Source: Verrucomicrobiales bacterium
GTDB lineage: Bacteria > Verrucomicrobiota > Verrucomicrobiia > Limisphaerales > SXQI01
DNA length: 8,584 bases
NCBI GenBank assembly: GCA_028293365.1
Contig: JAQGOX010000948.1
Span: 1 to 8,584, forward strand
Reading direction: 5' to 3'
Under the pieces are notes generated by a model. It had not been told where the DNA came from, did no database searches, and saw only the letters and a list, made by a program, of their open reading frames with translations. A program made the position numbers and the translations under genes. Shown in pieces: positions 4,980 through 8,584 of this stretch (positions within the stretch are counted from its first letter, which is position 1; each line of letters begins with the position of its first letter).

Positions 4980-7628
4980 TCATCCCTCGAGAGCATCGAG
5001 AGCCTGCCGGACCTGATTGTGTTTTGCTTCCCAGTCACCAAGGCGCTTTTGGTGTTCCTCCAGCACCGCAGGAGGGACCTTCTGGGTGAAAGCCGGATTG
5101 CTCAGTTTCTGACGAACTTTTTCGATCTCAGTCTGAATCTTTTCGATTTCTTTAGTCAGGCGTATTTTTTCCGCGCCCACATCGATCAATCCGTCGAGGG
5201 GCAAATACAAGGTTCCTAAAGGCGACCGGGCTGCTGGAGTTCCTTTCCTTGGTTCATAATTTGGCAGAACTTCCAGTGCTTCGGCGTTCAGCAAAATTCG
5301 CATTACTTCAACATCATGAGGACTGGCCGGATCGGCATTCTGGAAAACAAATTTTACCTTCTTGCTCGAAGGAACATTCCCCTCTCGCCGCAGGTTTCTG
5401 CCCAGCGTGACCAATTCGTAGGTGGCGTTTACGATCTCTTCATCGGTTTCGTCGAGCACGTAATGGGTTTCGAATTCTGTATCCAGCGGTTTCGGCCAGG
5501 GCGCAAACATGATGGACTTGCCCCCCTGATTTTCCGGCATCTCACTGTTATATCCGAGGCCCTGCCATAATTCTTCGGTGATGAATGGCAGGAATGGATG
5601 GAACAGGCGCAAAGCGTGCGACAGGATGAAATCCAGGACGGCCAATGTGTTTGCTTTCGCGGCGGCATCATCGCCAAAAAACACCGCTTTGGTCGCCTCT
5701 AGATACCAATCGCAGAGCTCGCTCCAGAAGAAACGATGAAGAATTTGGGCCGCTTCGTTGAATTTATACTCTGCAAGCGACGTGGTTATTTCGCGGATCG
5801 CACTATCGAGCCGCAACAGAATCCACTTATCGTCACGAAATAGAAGTTGAGGATTGATTTCACCTTGAACTTCTCCTCCCTGCATTTGGCGGAACCGGCA
5901 GGCATTCCACAATTTCGTGCAGAAGTTTCGGCCCAGTTCAACATGTTGTTCGTCAAAAAGTACATCCTGGCCCAGCGGGGCCGAGCGCATCACGCCAAAC
6001 CGCAGGGCATCGGCGCTATATTTTGCGATCAGATCCAGTGGATCCGGAGAATTCCCCAATGTTTTGGACATCTTGCGCCCAATCTTGTCGCGAACAATTC
6101 CGGTCAGATAAACATCGTGGAACGGTTGTTCGCCAGTGTATTCAAGTCCTGCCATGACCATTCGGGCCACCCAGAAAAATAAGATGTCCGGTCCGCTAAC
6201 GAGCACTGAGGTTGGATAAAATTTCTTTCGCGTTGCTTCATCCATGGTGGCAAACGGCCAGAGCCACGATGAAAACCAGGTGTCGAGCACATCAGGATCC
6301 TGCACCCAATCGGGACCCGGTGCCTCAATCTGACACCGTACCTCTGAGCCTCGATACCAGGCAGGAATTCGGTGACCCCACCAAAGTTGGCGGCTGATGC
6401 ACCAGTCTTGAATATTGCCAAGCCAGTGCTCGTAAACTTTCTGCCAGCGCTCTGGATAAAACTTCAGATCGCCCTTTTGGGCGATTTCCCGGGCGCGGGG
6501 CACGCTCGGATATTTTAGAAACCATTGTTCCGAGAGGCGTGGTTCAATCGGCACATCGGCGCGTTCGCTGAATCCGACGTTATTCTGGTACGGTTCTTCT
6601 TTCTCAAGCGCTCCGAGTTCAGTCAGTTTTTCGACTGCAATCTTCCTGGCTTCGAAACGATCCTTTCCACGCAGATCAGCACCCGCCGCATCACTCATGG
6701 AACCGTCCGCATTAATTACTTCAACTGCAGGCAGCTTGTGGCGCTGACCGATCTCAAAGTCGGCTTTATCATGAGCCGGAGTTACTTTTAATACGCCCGT
6801 GCCAAATTCAAAATCAACTTGCTCGTCGCCGATGATTGGTATGCTCTTTTCAGCTTGCGTAAGTTCTGCTGGTAATGGTCGGTAAACATGCTTGCCGATC
6901 AGATGTGCATAGCGTGGATCCCGCGGATTTACGGCAACTGCCGTATCACCAGGGATGGTTTCCGGACGGGTTGTGGCGATAGTCAAAAATGTGCCTGGCA
7001 GCTCTGCAACTTCGACCCGGAAGTACGTGAGCGAGCCGTTTTGCGGCTTCATATTCACTTCTTCATCCGACAGCGCGGTTTGTGTCGCCGGGCACCAATT
7101 TACCATGCGTTTTCCGCGATAGATCAGGCCTTTTTTGTAGAGATCGACGAAAGTGTCCGACACGCGCCGTGAAAAATCAGCATCCATCGTGAAGCGTTCA
7201 CGCGTCCAATCGCACGAGGCACCGAGTTTCTTTAATTGGTCAATAATGATGCCGCCGTGCTTTTCCTTCCATTCCCAGACACGCTCAACGAACTTTTCGC
7301 GACCTAGATCATGGCGTGTGAGTTTTTCTTCTTTGCGGATCTTTTTTTCGACCATCACCTGTGTGGCAATTCCGGCATGATCGGTACCGGGAAGCCAGAG
7401 CACCTCCTTGCCTTCCAGGCGCGCTTTGCGTGCCAGTATATCCTGAATGGTGTTGTTCAGCACATGCCCCATGTGGAGGATGCCGGTGACGTTCGGTGGT
7501 GGTATTACGATGGAATAGGCTGGCTTGGTTGAGGCCGCGTTTGCGGTGAAACAGTTTTGGTCTTGCCAAAAGGAGTACCATTTGTTTTCAACCAGTTTCG
7601 GATCGTATGTTTTGGGGAGTTCTGCCAT
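4980..7628 (-). CDS. valS: Valine-tRNA ligase (ValRS)
   Basis: This class Ia enzyme activates valine with ATP and charges tRNA-Val in the cytoplasm. The 882-aa product contains the HIGH-type signature HMGH (residues 52-55, in PPPNVTGILHMGH) and the KMSKS-type loop as KMSKT (519-523). The inserted CP1 editing domain lies at about 195-345 with TTRPET (219-224), GDTAVAVNP and AHDKADFEIG (Asp287), the pocket that clears mischarged threonine. CISRQLWWGHRIPAW (410-424) and DVLDTWFSSWLWPF belong to the catalytic core. The anticodon-binding helical domain spans about 590-750, and the C-terminal coiled-coil arm, rich in Glu, Lys and Gln, about 815-882. The length is close to the usual 880-950 aa, so the gene is complete. 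ATG 7626-7628 gives the typical start MAELPKTYDPKLVENKWYSFW; no Shine-Dalgarno sequence is evident. The toxin gene ends 30 bp upstream on the same strand, so transcription from the vapBC or cimA promoter probably enters valS. I see neither a T-box nor an own promoter of quality. Confidence 0.98.
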   Translation of the reverse strand: MAELPKTYDPKLVENKWYSFWQDQNCFTANAASTKPAYSIVIPPPNVTGILHMGHVLNNTIQDILARKARLEGKEVLWLPGTDHAGIATQVMVEKKIRKEEKLTRHDLGREKFVERVWEWKEKHGGIIIDQLKKLGASCDWTRERFTMDADFSRRVSDTFVDLYKKGLIYRGKRMVNWCPATQTALSDEEVNMKPQNGSLTYFRVEVAELPGTFLTIATTRPETIPGDTAVAVNPRDPRYAHLIGKHVYRPLPAELTQAEKSIPIIGDEQVDFEFGTGVLKVTPAHDKADFEIGQRHKLPAVEVINADGSMSDAAGADLRGKDRFEARKIAVEKLTELGALEKEEPYQNNVGFSERADVPIEPRLSEQWFLKYPSVPRAREIAQKGDLKFYPERWQKVYEHWLGNIQDWCISRQLWWGHRIPAWYRGSEVRCQIEAPGPDWVQDPDVLDTWFSSWLWPFATMDEATRKKFYPTSVLVSGPDILFFWVARMVMAGLEYTGEQPFHDVYLTGIVRDKIGRKMSKTLGNSPDPLDLIAKYSADALRFGVMRSAPLGQDVLFDEQHVELGRNFCTKLWNACRFRQMQGGEVQGEINPQLLFRDDKWILLRLDSAIREITTSLAEYKFNEAAQILHRFFWSELCDWYLEATKAVFFGDDAAAKANTLAVLDFILSHALRLFHPFLPFITEELWQGLGYNSEMPENQGGKSIMFAPWPKPLDTEFETHYVLDETDEEIVNATYELVTLGRNLRREGNVPSSKKVKFVFQNADPASPHDVEVMRILLNAEALEVLPNYEPRKGTPAARSPLGTLYLPLDGLIDVGAEKIRLTKEIEKIQTEIEKVRQKLSNPAFTQKVPPAVLEEHQKRLGDWEAKHNQVRQALDALEG

Positions 7629-7658
7629 GGACGTTCAATTTTTTAAGTCTGCCGAAAG

Positions 7659-8063
7659 CTAACTGATAACGTTGAATTCACCGAACTGTTCGAAATGGGC
7701 GTCGAAACTCAGCGCCTGGGTCATTTGCAACCGCCGAATAATCGCGAAGGAAATTGCATCGCACAGCGAATAGCGTTTGTCTTTATGCTGTCGTAAAATA
7801 TTGATCGCCTCAACCTGGTCCTGATGAGAAATCGGTTCAATTTGGATCACCGGATTCTCCCAGAAATCCCGGATGATGCGTTCGCGCAGGACGAGTTCGC
7901 GCGAAAAATAGGCATGGGTTTCCGCAAAGATCATCACCGTGATTACAAAGGTGGTCTTAGCTTCCAGCATTTCGCTGGCGAGACTTTTCGCGATGGAATG
8001 GTATTGCTCGCGTTTATCGCGCAAGGCAATCCAGAACGAAGAATCCGCGAAGATTGTCTTCAT
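7659..8063 (-). CDS. vapC: VapC-family PIN-domain ribonuclease toxin
   Basis: A 134-aa single PIN domain, the expected size for VapC. The four acidic metal-binding positions are all present: Asp7 (FADSSFW), Glu48 (IFAETH), Asp102 (YSLCDAISF) and Asp121 (ALSFDAHF). It should thus be an active Mg2+-dependent endoribonuclease; VapC toxins typically cut tRNA or rRNA and arrest translation until the antitoxin blocks the active site. The actual target cannot be read from the sequence. ATG 8061-8063 overlaps the antitoxin stop as ATGA, and no Shine-Dalgarno sequence precedes it, so translation is probably coupled to the antitoxin. The gene is followed after 30 bp by valS. It could also be a chromosomal remnant kept for regulatory reasons, but nothing in it is broken. 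Confidence 0.92.
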   Translation of the reverse strand: MKTIFADSSFWIALRDKREQYHSIAKSLASEMLEAKTTFVITVMIFAETHAYFSRELVLRERIIRDFWENPVIQIEPISHQDQVEAINILRQHKDKRYSLCDAISFAIIRRLQMTQALSFDAHFEQFGEFNVIS

Positions 8064-8335
8064 GAACGCCGCTGTTTACCCGGTTTCTTAGGCTCCAGTT
8101 TCGGGCTGCCGTAAATGTAATGGTCATGGTTTCGCGCACCGTCGGCATGGCCAAATCCTTCAACAGTGGGAGTTTCTTCGAGCAATGGATTGTTCGCCCA
8201 AATGGGTGCTGGCACTGACATTTTTTCGTCGACCAGAGCCCGAATGATTCCGGCCATGGTAACTCGCTGGCGCGCAGCTTCGGATTGTAAAAATTGATGC
8301 TCTTCCCGGGACAGGTAGATCTGAGTGCGAACCAT
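8060..8335 (-). CDS. vapB: Ribbon-helix-helix antitoxin of the VapB type
   Basis: The 91-aa protein begins with an MVRTQIYLSREEHQFL ribbon-helix-helix (CopG/MetJ-type) DNA-binding segment (residues 1-39), where the beta strand RTQIYL is followed by two helices. The C-terminal part is expected to wrap the toxin and includes the HDHYIYG motif (residues 70-76) often seen next to PIN toxins, ending in a basic KKPGKQRR tail. It should neutralise VapC and repress its own promoter, probably more tightly as a complex. The start at 8335 is chosen from the family N-terminus and a GGTGG sequence six bases upstream. An in-frame ATG at 8396-8398 would add 21 glycine-rich residues and is discussed as a possible leaderless start. 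The frame stays open further, to 8536, but that part overlaps the synthase gene in another frame. The stop overlaps the vapC start. Confidence 0.85.
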   Translation of the reverse strand: MVRTQIYLSREEHQFLQSEAARQRVTMAGIIRALVDEKMSVPAPIWANNPLLEETPTVEGFGHADGARNHDHYIYGSPKLEPKKPGKQRRS

Positions 8336-8402
8336 GGCTGAACCACCGCCGTAGCCGCCCGCTACTTCGCCCAGTCGGATGTTCTTTGCCGCTTTCATCA
8401 AA

Positions 8403-8422
8403 ACATCATGACGTTGTGATGT
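8403..8422. promoter_or_regulatory. 20-bp imperfect palindrome, probable VapB/VapBC operator
   Basis: The half sites ACATCATGAC and GTTGTGATGT match as an inverted repeat at 8 of 10 positions, with six perfect outer pairs. The palindrome covers the -10 element and most of the promoter spacer, so a bound ribbon-helix-helix repressor would block RNA polymerase. Toxin-antitoxin operons are commonly autoregulated in this way. That VapB binds this site is inference. Confidence 0.6.
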
Positions 8423-8433
8423 ATATGTGTCAA
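8405..8433 (-). promoter_or_regulatory. Promoter of the vapBC operon
   Basis: On the minus strand a perfect -35 hexamer TTGACA (8428-8433) is followed, after the optimal 17 nt, by CATGAT (8405-8410, four of six matches to the -10). The -35 overlaps the last codon and TGA stop of the upstream synthase gene. Transcription would start near 8398, about 63 nt before the preferred vapB ATG. It is the best promoter match in the window. Confidence 0.65.
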
Positions 8434-8584
8434 GTTTCTTTTGCCAGCTTAAACTCAATGCTATCCACCAGGGCCTGCAGGCTGGCATCGACGATATTTT
8501 CACTGACTCCAACTGTATTCCAAACTTCTTTGCCATCCGATGATTCGATCAGAACGCGGGTTTTTGCGGCGGTCCCGGTCCCTG
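8430..8584 (-). CDS. cimA: C-terminal end of a citramalate synthase/2-isopropylmalate synthase-type protein (partial, N-terminus beyond the right edge)
   Basis: Fifty codons and a TGA stop (8430-8432) are visible. The peptide GTAAKTRVLIESS, then WNTVGVSENIVDASLQALVDS and a final IEFKLAKET, fits the end of the C-terminal regulatory (LeuA dimerisation) domain. It resembles the CimA-like branch, in which this domain ends with TVGVSxNIIxAS and ALVDSIxYKL, more than classic LeuA. Citramalate synthase condenses acetyl-CoA and pyruvate as the first step of the threonine-independent route to isoleucine; isopropylmalate synthase does the matching step of leucine synthesis. The regulatory domain usually senses the end product. 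With only the tail visible the two cannot be told apart with certainty. No terminator follows, and the vapBC promoter begins on its stop codon, so read-through into vapBC and valS is likely. Confidence 0.82.
   Translation of the reverse strand, partial: GTGTAAKTRVLIESSDGKEVWNTVGVSENIVDASLQALVDSIEFKLAKET

Noticed and set aside
7629..7658. Dedicated promoter or T-box leader for valS
   Set aside because: The gap is only 30 bp and holds no T-box or good hexamers; the best pair reaching into vapC (TTATCA, 17 nt, TTAAAA) is too weak to claim.
8336..8536. Long version of the antitoxin starting at 8536
   Set aside because: Most of the extension lies in the wrong frame of the upstream synthase gene and spans the predicted promoter and operator.

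Overview
The window (about half G+C, densely coding) looks like chromosomal core DNA of a free-living bacterium. It carries single-copy housekeeping genes (valine-tRNA ligase, polyphosphate kinase, the tail of a citramalate/isopropylmalate synthase-type gene) with one toxin-antitoxin pair set among them. Three things point tentatively to a Verrucomicrobiota-like lineage: weak or absent Shine-Dalgarno sequences at most starts, a short acidic ferredoxin next to an aldo/keto reductase with an IETARGYG motif, and a membrane-anchored protein of a type I associate with that phylum. This is recall-based inference, and no rRNA or other marker gene is present to settle it.

Layout, right to left along the minus strand. 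The window opens inside the C-terminal end of a cimA/leuA-type gene (stop at 8430). A vapBC-type toxin-antitoxin pair follows. Its near-consensus promoter starts on the stop codon of the synthase gene and carries a 20-bp imperfect palindrome, a likely autoregulatory operator. Only 30 bp after the toxin comes valS (882 aa). The stop codon of valS lies directly against the stop codon of ppk (712 aa, plus strand), with no intergenic base. Left of ppk is a 530-bp stretch with two doubtful small minus-strand ORFs, a doubtful 26-codon ORF whose stop overlaps the ppk ATG, and a candidate ferredoxin promoter. Then, on the minus strand, come a 77-aa ferredoxin with a strong intrinsic terminator, an aldo/keto reductase (393 aa), and a membrane-anchored protein of unknown function that runs off the left edge.

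How the genes relate. The synthase-type gene feeds branched-chain amino-acid synthesis and ValRS uses the product valine, so the toxin-antitoxin pair splits what could be a branched-chain amino-acid unit. If VapC cleaves tRNA or other RNA, as many family members do, it sits beside a gene that charges tRNA. PPK makes polyphosphate and is transcribed separately. The ferredoxin and aldo/keto reductase are the most curious pair. The reductase belongs to a group whose members often carry a C-terminal iron-sulfur domain. In this one the cysteines of that domain are gone, and a free-standing ferredoxin is encoded just upstream.

I see no CRISPR array, tRNA, rRNA, insertion sequence or replication origin. 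The most interesting points are the cysteine-less reductase next to a separate ferredoxin, the promoter/operator architecture of vapBC inside a housekeeping cluster, and the possible translational coupling upstream of ppk.
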